64,000 bases of DNA from Sulfopaludibacter sp035606355 (GTDB lineage: Bacteria > Acidobacteriota > Terriglobia > Bryobacterales > Bryobacteraceae). The notes beneath the pieces were generated by a model, which ran no database searches, was not told the DNA's origin, and worked only from the letters and a program-made list of their open reading frames with translations. Both the position numbers and the translations under genes were made by a program. This document shows, in pieces, positions 53,268 through 61,454 of the stretch; position 1 is the stretch's first letter, and each line of letters opens with the position of its first letter. Location of the stretch: positions 62,001 to 126,000 of the forward strand of contig DATNFO010000012.1 in NCBI GenBank assembly GCA_035606355.1, in the 5' to 3' direction.

Positions 53268-54656
53268 GTGCCCGGTCCTCGATTCACGCCTGCCGCGTCG
53301 CGATTCATTCGCAAGTTTTTGCGGGCGATGGGGCCGGACGCGGGCGTGTTGCAGCGGCGGTTTCGTGCTGCTGTCTCGGAAGAGGGCTTCACGGCGCTGC
53401 AGATGCACGCTCTGTCGGCGATCACGCCGTCGGGGCTGCGCGACGTTACCGGCATTGAGGAGCACATCGGCTATCACGCCGCACGCCTGGCGCGTATGAA
53501 TGTTACGCCGGAACAGGTGGGCTGCGCACTGGAGGCCTTCGATCGTCTGTTGCCCGAAGGTCACGAGCCGGCTCGCGAGCAACTGAGTCTCGCTACGGCG
53601 TTTTGGGTGCAGCAGGCTTATTACAGGGTCCGCGAGAGTGAGTCGCAGGCGTTCTTCGGCATTGAGAAGGCGGAGGTGGAAGCTGCGGATTCGGATGCCT
53701 TTCTGCGGAGCGCGGTCCGCGTGCTTACCCGGGCATTCCGGGCTCGCACCGGCCGATTTCTTCCGGAGGCAGCGGAGACCCGGGCGCGGTACGTCGCGAG
53801 CCCTTGCGCGGAGCTGCCCGGCTGCGCATCCTATTGGGCGTATCCGATGAAGTCCGGCGGCGTCATTCTGTTGGGGTTCGTCAAACCATATCCGTGGCTG
53901 GCACGCGAGTTTGCTCTCCTGGAAGCGATCGCCTTCCGCTGCGATGAGGCCGTCCAGCGTGACGCGGCCCGCGCGCGCATGAGGGCGTTGCATGCGGAGG
54001 CGCGGAGTGCGGAGGAGCAGGAACGGCGGCGCATCGGCCGCGATCTGCACGATGAAGCGGGTCAGAGTCTCATGCTGCTGCGCTTGCAATTGGAAATGCT
54101 GGAGCGTGATGCCGGTCCGGAGTTTCGCGGGCGTTTGGCGGAAATCCGCGGGATTGCCGAAAACACCATCGCAGAGCTGCGCCGCATCATCTCCGCGTTG
54201 AGTCCGGCCGTGTTGGAGCGCCTGGGTATGGAGGCCGCGGTCCGTCAGTTGGCGGGACGATTCCAGAGAATTCATGGCGGCGAATTGCGGATGCGGATAG
54301 GCCGGCTGCCCAGGCTTCCCGCTGAGACTCAGGAGGTGGTCTACCGTGCTGCCCAGGAGCTACTGCAAAACGCCGCCAAATATTCCCAGGCAAAAGCAGT
54401 AAATCTTTCGCTCGGAAGTGCCGATAAGTACATCAGGTTATGCGTCTCGGATAATGGCGCAGGCTTTCGCGCGGACCGGGCGAAGAGCGAGGCCACCGGC
54501 TTCGGTTTGCTGGGGCTCAGGGAACGCGCGGCGATGGTGGGCGGAAGCGTGTGCATCCGCAGCAAGCCGGGAAAAGGAACTCGCATCACGTTGCTGGTGC
54601 CCGCGGGCGCACAGGGAGTCAATGGAAATGTCGAAGATTCGCGTACTTTTAACTGA
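53268..54656 (+). CDS. NarL-type sensor histidine kinase with globin-sensor-like N-terminus
   Basis: 462 residues from GTG 53268. The C-terminal HisKA_3 region (QERRRIGRDLHDEAGQSLML, His261) and HATPase domain (AQELLQNAAKYSQAKAVNLS, SDNGAGF, GFGLLGLRERA) are clear. Residues about 140-235 look like a GAF domain. Residues about 10-100 end in HIGYHAARLARMNVTPEQVG, which recalls the proximal-His helix of globin-coupled sensors; this is a tentative reading. No membrane helix is present, so it is a cytosolic sensor. The response regulator start lies inside its last codons. Confidence 0.85.
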   Translation: MPGPRFTPAASRFIRKFLRAMGPDAGVLQRRFRAAVSEEGFTALQMHALSAITPSGLRDVTGIEEHIGYHAARLARMNVTPEQVGCALEAFDRLLPEGHEPAREQLSLATAFWVQQAYYRVRESESQAFFGIEKAEVEAADSDAFLRSAVRVLTRAFRARTGRFLPEAAETRARYVASPCAELPGCASYWAYPMKSGGVILLGFVKPYPWLAREFALLEAIAFRCDEAVQRDAARARMRALHAEARSAEEQERRRIGRDLHDEAGQSLMLLRLQLEMLERDAGPEFRGRLAEIRGIAENTIAELRRIISALSPAVLERLGMEAAVRQLAGRFQRIHGGELRMRIGRLPRLPAETQEVVYRAAQELLQNAAKYSQAKAVNLSLGSADKYIRLCVSDNGAGFRADRAKSEATGFGLLGLRERAAMVGGSVCIRSKPGKGTRITLLVPAGAQGVNGNVEDSRTFN

Positions 54657-55299
54657 CGATCACACTTTATTTCGCGACGGCGTCAAGACGCTGCTCGCGC
54701 ACGAGTCCGATATCGAGGTGGCCGGCGAAGCAGCGAATGCCGCGGATGCCGTATCGATGGCGGCGCAACTGCGGCCGGACCTCGTACTGATGGACATCGG
54801 TATGCCTGGGATGAGCAGCTTCGAAGCCACCAGGCAGATCCGCCGGGAGCGCCCCGAAACGCGCGTGCTGTTTCTCTCGATGTACGACGACGAGGATTAT
54901 CTCTCGGAAAGCGTCGATATCGGCGCGAACGGTTACGTGCTCAAAGATAGTCCGGCGGACCAGTTACTCGGCGCGATTCGCGAAGTGCAGCGCGGGGGTA
55001 ATTACTTGAGTCCGCGACTGCTCACGCGTTTGGTGAACGACTTTCGAGCGAACGGCCGCAGTGGCCCGCGCCAGGGCCGCTTCGATACTCTTACGAAGCG
55101 CGAGCGGGAAATCCTGAAACTGCTTGCGGAAGGCAATTCAGTCAAGGACATCGCGGCAACGTTCGAGCTCAGCGTCAAGACGGTGGAGGCGCACAAATTC
55201 AATCTCATGCGGAAGTTGGACATCCATAACAAGGCGCAGTTGGTGCAGTACGCCATCCAAAAGAAAATCATCCGGCTTGGGGATCCGGTGTTGAACTAA
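54628..55299 (+). CDS. NarL/LuxR-family response regulator
   Basis: 223 residues from ATG 54628, with GGGAG 9 nt upstream; ATG 54622 is nearly as good. Receiver: LLTDDH, phospho-Asp56 in VLMDIGMPG, Lys in YVLKDSP. Output: LuxR-type HTH LTKREREILKLLAEGNSVKD, TVEAHKFNLMRKLDIHNKAQ. It overlaps the kinase gene by 29 nt, so the pair is translationally coupled. Targets unknown; the L,D-transpeptidase gene follows after 112 nt. Confidence 0.94.
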   Translation: MSKIRVLLTDDHTLFRDGVKTLLAHESDIEVAGEAANAADAVSMAAQLRPDLVLMDIGMPGMSSFEATRQIRRERPETRVLFLSMYDDEDYLSESVDIGANGYVLKDSPADQLLGAIREVQRGGNYLSPRLLTRLVNDFRANGRSGPRQGRFDTLTKREREILKLLAEGNSVKDIAATFELSVKTVEAHKFNLMRKLDIHNKAQLVQYAIQKKIIRLGDPVLN

Positions 55300-55411
55300 C
55301 CACGCGTGTTTGCCCAGACACGTGTTTGGAATCCGGCAAGATCTTTGAAATTAATAACTTGCGCTCTGGCGGCCGGCCTGCATCTTCTTCTTTCGTCAGG
55401 AGAAGGAAACA

Positions 55412-55954
55412 ATGTTCCGCACGCAAGAGCAACTCAAGAGGCTGGCAGCGGTCTCGAGCGTAATCGCAATCGCGGCTGCCGAGGCGTTCGCGCAGGAGAC
55501 GGCGCCGCGGGCCGCTCGCCGGGTGGTCGTGAGCATTCCGGACCGCAAACTGGCGGTGTTGCAGGATGACCGCGTGCTGCGAGTGTTCCCGACAGCCGTA
55601 GGCGCTCCGAACAGCCCGAGCCCTGTCGGGCAGTTCACCATCGTGCGGCGGGTTGTGGACCCCACCTGGTACAGCAAGGGAAAGGTGGTCGGTCCGGGCA
55701 AAAACAATCCGGTCGGAACGCGCTGGATCGGGCTGAGCGTGAAGGGTTACGGCATACACGGAACGAACGCACCCGCCTCCATCGGCCACAATGTCTCGCA
55801 CGGCTGCATCCGTTTGCGAAACCGTGACGTAGAAGAGTTGTTCACCATGGTTTCGGTAGGCGACGCGGTGGAACTTCACAAGGATCGCAGTCCGGAACTC
55901 GATCGGATCTTCGCTCCCGCGACGGTAGCGACGGACGATGCCGGTGGGCAGTAA
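55412..55954 (+). CDS. L,D-transpeptidase (YkuD)
   Basis: 180 residues with CAGGAGAAGG before the ATG and signal peptide LAAVSSVIAIAAAEAFA. The YkuD domain has YGIHGTNAPASIG and the catalytic SHGCIRLRNRDVEEL with the nucleophilic Cys. It forms 3-3 peptidoglycan cross-links or attaches lipoproteins. The 110-nt region before it holds only an imperfect hairpin (CACGCGTGT with ACACGTGT) after the response regulator stop. Confidence 0.92.
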   Translation: MFRTQEQLKRLAAVSSVIAIAAAEAFAQETAPRAARRVVVSIPDRKLAVLQDDRVLRVFPTAVGAPNSPSPVGQFTIVRRVVDPTWYSKGKVVGPGKNNPVGTRWIGLSVKGYGIHGTNAPASIGHNVSHGCIRLRNRDVEELFTMVSVGDAVELHKDRSPELDRIFAPATVATDDAGGQ

Positions 55955-55964
55955 GGGAGCGGCC

Positions 55965-56078
55965 ATGCAGAGCCTGATTGGAGCGGTCTCGATGGCGGCG
56001 ATCAGTATACCGGTTTCCTTCCTGGTCGCGCGTCTGTGTCTGCGGATACTCGTGCGCGCCGTCAAGCGGGCGCAGTAG
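55965..56078 (+). CDS. 37-residue single-pass membrane peptide
   Basis: ATG 55965 has GGGAG 5 nt upstream and lies 10 nt after the L,D-transpeptidase stop. The product MQSLIGAVSMAAISIPVSFL continues as VARLCLRILVRAVKRAQ. It has one hydrophobic helix and a strongly basic C-terminus, suggesting an inner-membrane peptide with cytoplasmic tail. Spacing, a good ribosome site and plausible composition support it; conservation is unknown. Confidence 0.55.
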   Translation: MQSLIGAVSMAAISIPVSFLVARLCLRILVRAVKRAQ

Positions 56079-56086
56079 CCGCGGCA

Positions 56087-56095
56087 TGCTATGAT
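56087..56095 (+). promoter_or_regulatory. Extended -10 before the secreted-protein/kinase operon
   Basis: TGCTATGAT fits TGnTAnnnT and ends 7 nt before GTG 56103. The ATG at 56091 lies inside it, which argues for GTG as the start. Confidence 0.5.
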
Positions 56096-56102
56096 CCAAG
56101 CC

Positions 56103-57284
56103 GTGAAGGCATGGCAAGGGGCTGCAGCCGTTCTTGCGCTATCGCTGGCCGGGAGCGCGTGGGCAGCCGAGGATTCCTCAGCCGCCGCACGCGATCTGGC
56201 ACGCCAAACCGCCGCGTTCGCACACGGTGAGCCGGTCGCGGTGATTTGGCGGAATGTCTCGTCGTTGGATGGGGCCACGGTGGCGCAAGTCCGCAGCTCT
56301 TTCGAGAGTGCCTGGCAGGATGCCGGGGTTCGGACGGCCGCGAATGCTGCATCCACCCTGCGCATCACTCTGTCCGAGAATCCGGCCGAGTACCTTCTGG
56401 TCGGCGAGGCGCAGGGAAGCGACGATCACCGCGTCTGGATGACGTTTTGGAAGCGCACCGGCGCACCGAAAATCGCGGTTTCCGGCGTCTCCCTCGATAA
56501 AAAACTGCTTTGGGAGCAAGACGCACCCATCCTGGACGTGGCCTTCGTTTCAGGTGGGATGCTGGTGCTTTCGCCCTCGAGCGTCAGTTTTCTTGACCGC
56601 GCCTCCGGCCAGTGGCAGCTGCGCCAGACCGCGCCGATTGCCGCCTCACGGCCCTTGCCGCGCGATCCCCGAGGCCGTCTGCGGGCGATGGGCAGCGCGT
56701 TTCAGGCGATGCTTCCCGGAATCGCATGCACCGGAGCAACGGCGCCATCCCTCACCGTCGAGTGCCGCCCGAGTGACCAGCCGTGGACCCTTGAATCCGG
56801 CGCTCGCTGGCTTCTCCTGGCCAACTACGCGGCCGATGCGAACTATTTCGACGGCCGGATCGTCACCCAGACGGGAACTCCGAAAACCGTACCGCCGTTC
56901 TATTCGGCCGCTGCTGTCGTGGAACAGGGGCGCGCGTCGTGGCTGCTCGCCACCGTAGAAAATGGCACGCAAATCTACGATGCAAGCTTCGCCCTTGCCG
57001 GTTCGGTGCCGAATTGGGGAAGCGACCTTGCAGGCGCCGACGCGCCGTGCAGTGCCCGCCCGCAAATTCTGGCCACGCGACCCGGAGATGGAACGGCGGG
57101 GGATGCCGTCCAGGCGTTTGCGGTAGCCGCTCGTTCCGCCGCGCCGCTCGGCGCTCCGGCTCTATTTGCGGGGGCCATCACGGCGCTTTGGCCCAATGGC
57201 GCGACGGCGGCCATCGTCGTCGCCCGCGATCCGTCTACCTCGAAATACTCTGCCTACCTCGTGACGGTGACCTGTGGTTCGTAG
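56103..57284 (+). CDS. Secreted protein of unknown function
   Basis: 393 residues from GTG 56103 (ATG 56091 would add four). The signal peptide is AAAVLALSLAGSAWA. The N-terminal domain (RNVSSLDGATVAQVRSSFES through LRITLSENPAEYLLVGEA) is a mixed alpha/beta domain seen in some acidobacterial exported proteins, followed by a propeller-like region (LVLSPSSVSFLDRASGQW). No catalytic motif. It overlaps the next gene by 11 nt, making it the first gene of a four-gene operon ending in a two-component pair. Confidence 0.72.
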   Translation: MKAWQGAAAVLALSLAGSAWAAEDSSAAARDLARQTAAFAHGEPVAVIWRNVSSLDGATVAQVRSSFESAWQDAGVRTAANAASTLRITLSENPAEYLLVGEAQGSDDHRVWMTFWKRTGAPKIAVSGVSLDKKLLWEQDAPILDVAFVSGGMLVLSPSSVSFLDRASGQWQLRQTAPIAASRPLPRDPRGRLRAMGSAFQAMLPGIACTGATAPSLTVECRPSDQPWTLESGARWLLLANYAADANYFDGRIVTQTGTPKTVPPFYSAAAVVEQGRASWLLATVENGTQIYDASFALAGSVPNWGSDLAGADAPCSARPQILATRPGDGTAGDAVQAFAVAARSAAPLGAPALFAGAITALWPNGATAAIVVARDPSTSKYSAYLVTVTCGS

Positions 57285-58272
57285 CTCAATGCTCGCGCTC
57301 CTTCTGGCAGCCGCGCTGTTCGCGGCAACGCGCCCGCACTACGGCGGAGTGCTGCGCGTGCAACTGCAGGACGCGATCCAGGGCGCCGACCCGCCGCAAC
57401 TCGGGCCGGGCATTCCCGATCTCTTCGCGGCGTTCACCATCACGCGGTGGGAATCGGGCAGCCGGGCCGCATTTTCGGCGAACCCGTCAGCCGCCGGCGG
57501 CCGGCCGTTTCTGGACTCGATCGAAATCGAAATGGGACGGCCCACGCGTGAGATGACCATTGCGCTGGATACGGGCAAAGCCGATATCATTCAACTCGAC
57601 CCCGCTGCAATGCGCCGTCCGCCTGCCGGCGTAAAGATCTGGTCGTCATCGCCGGTGCGTCTCGTCGCCTTGCGATTTTCCGGCAGCGAAGACGCGCGGC
57701 TGCGCGAAGCGGTGTCGCTCGCGGTGGACCGCACCGCTATCCAACGCGTGCTGTTGCAAGGCCAGGGGGAGGTCTCCGGGGCGCTGCTGCCGCAGTGGCT
57801 CAGCGGATATGCGTTCCTTTTTCCGGCCGCCGCCGACGTGTCGAAATCGCGCGCGCTCGCAGCCGCACTTCCGGCCTCGTCCCGATCGCTGACTCTCTCC
57901 TTCGATTCGCCCGCGCTGCGACCCATCGCCGACCGGATCGTGCTCAACGCGCGCGACGCCGGTATCGCCTTCACCATCGCGCCGGCCGGTGGAACGGTGC
58001 GCCTGGTGCAGACGCGCATGATCTCCAGCGACCCCGCGAAAGCGCTCGCCGGAGTTGCGATATCGCTCGGTCTTCAGGAGCCCCCGCGCGCGTTGACTCC
58101 CGAGGCGCTCTACAATGCCGAGCGCAATCTGCTCGATGGATTTCGCGTGATCCCGCTCTTTCATCTGCCGGACGTGTATGCGGTCTCGCCGCGAGTGAAA
58201 GGCGGCCCGGGAATCAGCCCGCTCGGCGAGTGGCGCTTTGAAAATCTATGGCTGGAGAATCCGCGGCCATGA
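57274..58272 (+). CDS. Shortened oligopeptide-binding-protein-like (SBP_bac_5) protein
   Basis: 332 residues from GTG 57274. A signal peptide (SSMLALLLAAALFAATRP) is followed by HYGGVLRVQLQDAI, the usual N-terminal of the OppA/DppA family, and LREAVSLAVDRTAIQRVLLQ, the family's central signature. Members are normally about 500-600 residues; here large parts of both lobes are missing. No permease or ATPase genes are near. A role as a periplasmic ligand-binding partner for the adjacent kinase is inference. The stop overlaps the kinase start (ATGA). Confidence 0.72.
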   Translation: MVRSSMLALLLAAALFAATRPHYGGVLRVQLQDAIQGADPPQLGPGIPDLFAAFTITRWESGSRAAFSANPSAAGGRPFLDSIEIEMGRPTREMTIALDTGKADIIQLDPAAMRRPPAGVKIWSSSPVRLVALRFSGSEDARLREAVSLAVDRTAIQRVLLQGQGEVSGALLPQWLSGYAFLFPAAADVSKSRALAAALPASSRSLTLSFDSPALRPIADRIVLNARDAGIAFTIAPAGGTVRLVQTRMISSDPAKALAGVAISLGLQEPPRALTPEALYNAERNLLDGFRVIPLFHLPDVYAVSPRVKGGPGISPLGEWRFENLWLENPRP

Positions 58273-60008
58273 CCTTCCGCACGCGCATCCTCCTGATCTT
58301 CACGCTTGCCGTGGTCGCCAGCGTGGGAATTGTCGAGTGGGTCGGTCTGGACACCACGCGCGAGTCGTTCGAGCGCGCGGAGACACAGAGGGTGAACGCC
58401 CTGGTGGGGCAGTTTCAACGCGAATTCGACCGCCGGAGGCAGGGCATCGTGCGTGCGGTGAACGGCATCGCCGGCTCCGACGCCATGCTGAACCTGGCGC
58501 TCGCCACCGATTACGCCCCGAACTATGACGATGCGCGTTCGCTCGCGGCCGCCCACAATCTCGGGCTGCTGGAACTGGTGGCCGGTGACGGCTCCATCAT
58601 TTCCTCCGCCGAGTGGCCCGCGCGCTTCGGCTACAAAGAAGACTGGCTGCTGACGCGCGAGAACTGGCGCTCTCTCGGCGCATTCCTCAAACGCGAGGAA
58701 CTGCCTGACGGCATGACGCTCGCGCTGGTTTCGGTTGCGACTGTGAATGCGGGCGATCGTCGCCTGTACATCGTCGGCGGACAGGAGCTCGATCGCGAAT
58801 TCCTCTCGACTCTCGTGCTTCCCGTGGGCATGCGCGCACTGCTTTACCGTAATTTGGGCGCCGGCTTTTCCGCGCCCGACCTGATCGACGCCTCCGGACC
58901 GGCACGAAGACCGGCTATGCTTCAGCCGCTCGTCGAATCCGTGGTCCGCGACGGCAAAGAAACGGCTGCAACCGTCGGCGGCGGCGCGGACGCGGAGATC
59001 TTCCACGCGATTCCTCTGACGGGATACGAGAACAACCTGCTCGGCGTGCTGCTGGCCGGAAGCTCGCGCCGTTCGCTCGTGGAACTCGAAGCGTCGCTGC
59101 GGACCACGGGCATTGCGGTCGCCGCCGCGGGCATCCTCACCGGACTGATGCTGGCGTGGTGGGCTACAGCTCGCATTACGCGCCCCGTCCGGCGTCTCGC
59201 CGATAGCGCGGGCAAAGTGGCCGCGGGCAACTGGAACACCACGGTGGAGATCGCGTCGGCTGACGAGATCGGGCAACTCGCGCAATCGTTCAATCGAATG
59301 ACGCATGAGCTCGTGGAACAGCGCGAGCGCCTGGTGCAGACAGAGCGTGTAGCTGCGTGGCGCGAACTTGCCCGCCGCCTGGCTCATGAGCTGAAGAATC
59401 CGCTGTTCCCGCTGCAAATCACAGTGGAAAACATGCAGAGGGCGCGCGACAGCTATCCCGAGCAGTTCGACGAGGTGTTTCGCGAAGGCACGCACACGCT
59501 ACTCGCAGAGCTGCAGAATTTGAAGCAAATCATCGGCCGGTTCAGCGATTTCGCCAAGATGCCCGCGCCGGAAATGCAGGCCGTGGATTTTAACGCCATG
59601 GCCGCCGATGTCATGAAGCTATTCGAGCCGCAACTCGCAGCCGCGCACATCGTTGGCCGCACGGAGCTCGACCCCAATTTGCCTGCGGTCCAGGCGGATC
59701 CCGACCAGATGAACCGCGCGCTGCGCAACCTGATCCTCAATGCCATCGACGCCATGCCCAAAGGAGGCGCCCTCACCGTCCGCACGGCCGCGCTCAACCC
59801 GGGCGTGCGCATCGAAATCGCCGATACCGGAGAAGGCCTCACGCCGGAGGAGTGCGAGCGCCTCTTCACGCCGTACTACACCACCAAAACACACGGCACC
59901 GGCCTCGGCCTCGCGATTGTGCAGTCCGTAGTGGCGGACCATCATGGCAAAATCTCGGTGCACTCCCGGCCTGGGCAGGGCGCCACTTTTCGAATGGAAT
60001 TGAGCTGA
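58269..60008 (+). CDS. NtrY-like sensor histidine kinase
   Basis: 579 residues from ATG 58269, overlapping the previous stop; ATG 58248 would add seven. First helix ILLIFTLAVVASVGIVEWVG, a periplasmic sensor domain of about 240 residues, second helix AAAGILTGLMLAWW, HAMP (RITRPVRRLADSAGKVAAGN), HisKA with His in WRELARRLAHELKNPLFPLQ, and HATPase (NAIDAMPKGG, TPYYTTKTHGTGLGLAIVQS). The domain order fits NtrY-type kinases that pair with NtrC-family regulators, the next gene. Confidence 0.9.
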   Translation: MTFRTRILLIFTLAVVASVGIVEWVGLDTTRESFERAETQRVNALVGQFQREFDRRRQGIVRAVNGIAGSDAMLNLALATDYAPNYDDARSLAAAHNLGLLELVAGDGSIISSAEWPARFGYKEDWLLTRENWRSLGAFLKREELPDGMTLALVSVATVNAGDRRLYIVGGQELDREFLSTLVLPVGMRALLYRNLGAGFSAPDLIDASGPARRPAMLQPLVESVVRDGKETAATVGGGADAEIFHAIPLTGYENNLLGVLLAGSSRRSLVELEASLRTTGIAVAAAGILTGLMLAWWATARITRPVRRLADSAGKVAAGNWNTTVEIASADEIGQLAQSFNRMTHELVEQRERLVQTERVAAWRELARRLAHELKNPLFPLQITVENMQRARDSYPEQFDEVFREGTHTLLAELQNLKQIIGRFSDFAKMPAPEMQAVDFNAMAADVMKLFEPQLAAAHIVGRTELDPNLPAVQADPDQMNRALRNLILNAIDAMPKGGALTVRTAALNPGVRIEIADTGEGLTPEECERLFTPYYTTKTHGTGLGLAIVQSVVADHHGKISVHSRPGQGATFRMELS

Positions 60009-60009
60009 G

Positions 60010-61422
60010 TTGGCCTTGCTATCCTCAAGATTGGCCCACATTTTAATCGTCGATGACGACGCCAATACGCTGGCGTCGCTCTCCCGCGCGTTCCGCCTTG
60101 CCGGACACGAAGCCACGGTGTGCGATAACGCCGCACGCGCTCTGGAACTGGTGAAGTTCACGCACTTCGACATGATGCTGTCGGACGTCGTCATGCCCGG
60201 AAAGGACGGCCTTTCGCTGCTCGAGGATATTCGCGCTTCGGAGATTTCCATTCCGGTGGTGATGATCTCCGGGCAGGCGAACATCTCGATGGCTGTCCGC
60301 GCCACGCGGCTCGGCGCAGTGGATTTTCTGGAGAAGCCGATCTCCACGGACAAGCTCCTGCTGACCATCGACAATGTCATCAAATTCCAGCGGCTCGAAC
60401 AGGAAAACCGTGACCTGCGGCAGCGCGTCGGCAAGCATGAAATCGTGCATGCGGGCGAGGCCATGCGCCGCGTCATGGCGCAAGTGGACCGCGTCGCGCC
60501 CAGCGAAGCGCGCGTCTGCATCCTCGGCGAAACCGGCACGGGAAAGGAATTGATCGCGCGCGCCTTCCATGAGCGCAGCGGCCGCCGCGATCAGCCGTTC
60601 ATCACGCTCAACTGCGCGGCCGTTCCCGGCGAACTGATCGAGAGCGAGTTGTTCGGGCACGAAAAGGGTTCGTTCACCGGCGCGGCGGCACGGCATCTCG
60701 GTAAATTCGAGCAGGCCAATCACGGCACTCTGTTTCTGGACGAAATCGGCGATATGCCGCTCGTCATGCAGGCCAAGCTGCTGCGCGTGCTGGAGGATCG
60801 TCAGGTGGAGCGCGTCGGCGGCGACCGTCCCATTCCGGTGGACGTGCGCGTCATCGTGGCGACGCATCGCAATCTCGATGAGCTCGTTCGCAAAGGAACG
60901 TTCCGTCAGGATCTGTATCATCGCATTTACGTATTCCCGATCGTGCTGCCGCCCCTGCGAGAGCGGGCAGGCGATATTCCGGCGCTGGTCGCGCACTTCG
61001 CGGCGCAGGTGGCGGCGCAGAACGGGTGGAAGCCGAAACCGTTTACGCCGGCTGCTATCGATGAACTGCAGCGCTACACGTGGCCGGGCAATGTGCGCGA
61101 GTTGCGCAACATTGTGGAGCGGCTGTTGCTGCTGGCCGACGGGCCCGTGGAGGCGGCGGATGTGCGGCTTGCGCTACCGCAGGCAGCGGGTGCGGCTCCG
61201 GCTGCCGCCGCTGCTTCTCCAGCCGTAGTCCCCGTAATGGACGGTCCGCTGGCGCAGCGCGTGGATCACTTCGAGCGCGAACAGATTTTGGCCGAGCTCA
61301 AGCGGCACAATCAGCGGATGACGGATACGGCCAAAGCGCTGGGCCTGGAGCGCAGCCATTTGTATAAGAAGTGCCAGGCCCTCGGTATCGATTTGCGCGC
61401 CATGCGCCAGGGGCTGGCGTAG
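60010..61422 (+). CDS. NtrC-family sigma-54-dependent response regulator
   Basis: 470 residues from TTG 60010, directly after the kinase stop; TTG 60034 (before AHILIVDDDANT) is possible. Receiver with phospho-Asp near residue 59 (MLSDVVMPG); AAA+ domain with Walker A GETGTGKE, the sigma-54 loop GSFTGA (canonical GAFTGA has Ala), and Walker B LFLDEIGD; C-terminal Fis-type HTH (RMTDTAKALGLERSHLYKKC). It activates sigma-54 promoters. The Ala-to-Ser change in the sigma-54 contact loop occurs in some active members. Confidence 0.94.
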   Translation: MALLSSRLAHILIVDDDANTLASLSRAFRLAGHEATVCDNAARALELVKFTHFDMMLSDVVMPGKDGLSLLEDIRASEISIPVVMISGQANISMAVRATRLGAVDFLEKPISTDKLLLTIDNVIKFQRLEQENRDLRQRVGKHEIVHAGEAMRRVMAQVDRVAPSEARVCILGETGTGKELIARAFHERSGRRDQPFITLNCAAVPGELIESELFGHEKGSFTGAAARHLGKFEQANHGTLFLDEIGDMPLVMQAKLLRVLEDRQVERVGGDRPIPVDVRVIVATHRNLDELVRKGTFRQDLYHRIYVFPIVLPPLRERAGDIPALVAHFAAQVAAQNGWKPKPFTPAAIDELQRYTWPGNVRELRNIVERLLLLADGPVEAADVRLALPQAAGAAPAAAAASPAVVPVMDGPLAQRVDHFEREQILAELKRHNQRMTDTAKALGLERSHLYKKCQALGIDLRAMRQGLA

Positions 61423-61437
61423 GCCTCGGCGCGCCCA

Positions 61438-61446
61438 TGCTACCGT
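61438..61446 (+). promoter_or_regulatory. Extended -10 before sppA
   Basis: TGCTACCGT fits TGnTAnnnT and ends 8 nt before ATG 61455; no Shine-Dalgarno is visible. Confidence 0.45.
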
Positions 61447-61454
61447 CGGAATAG

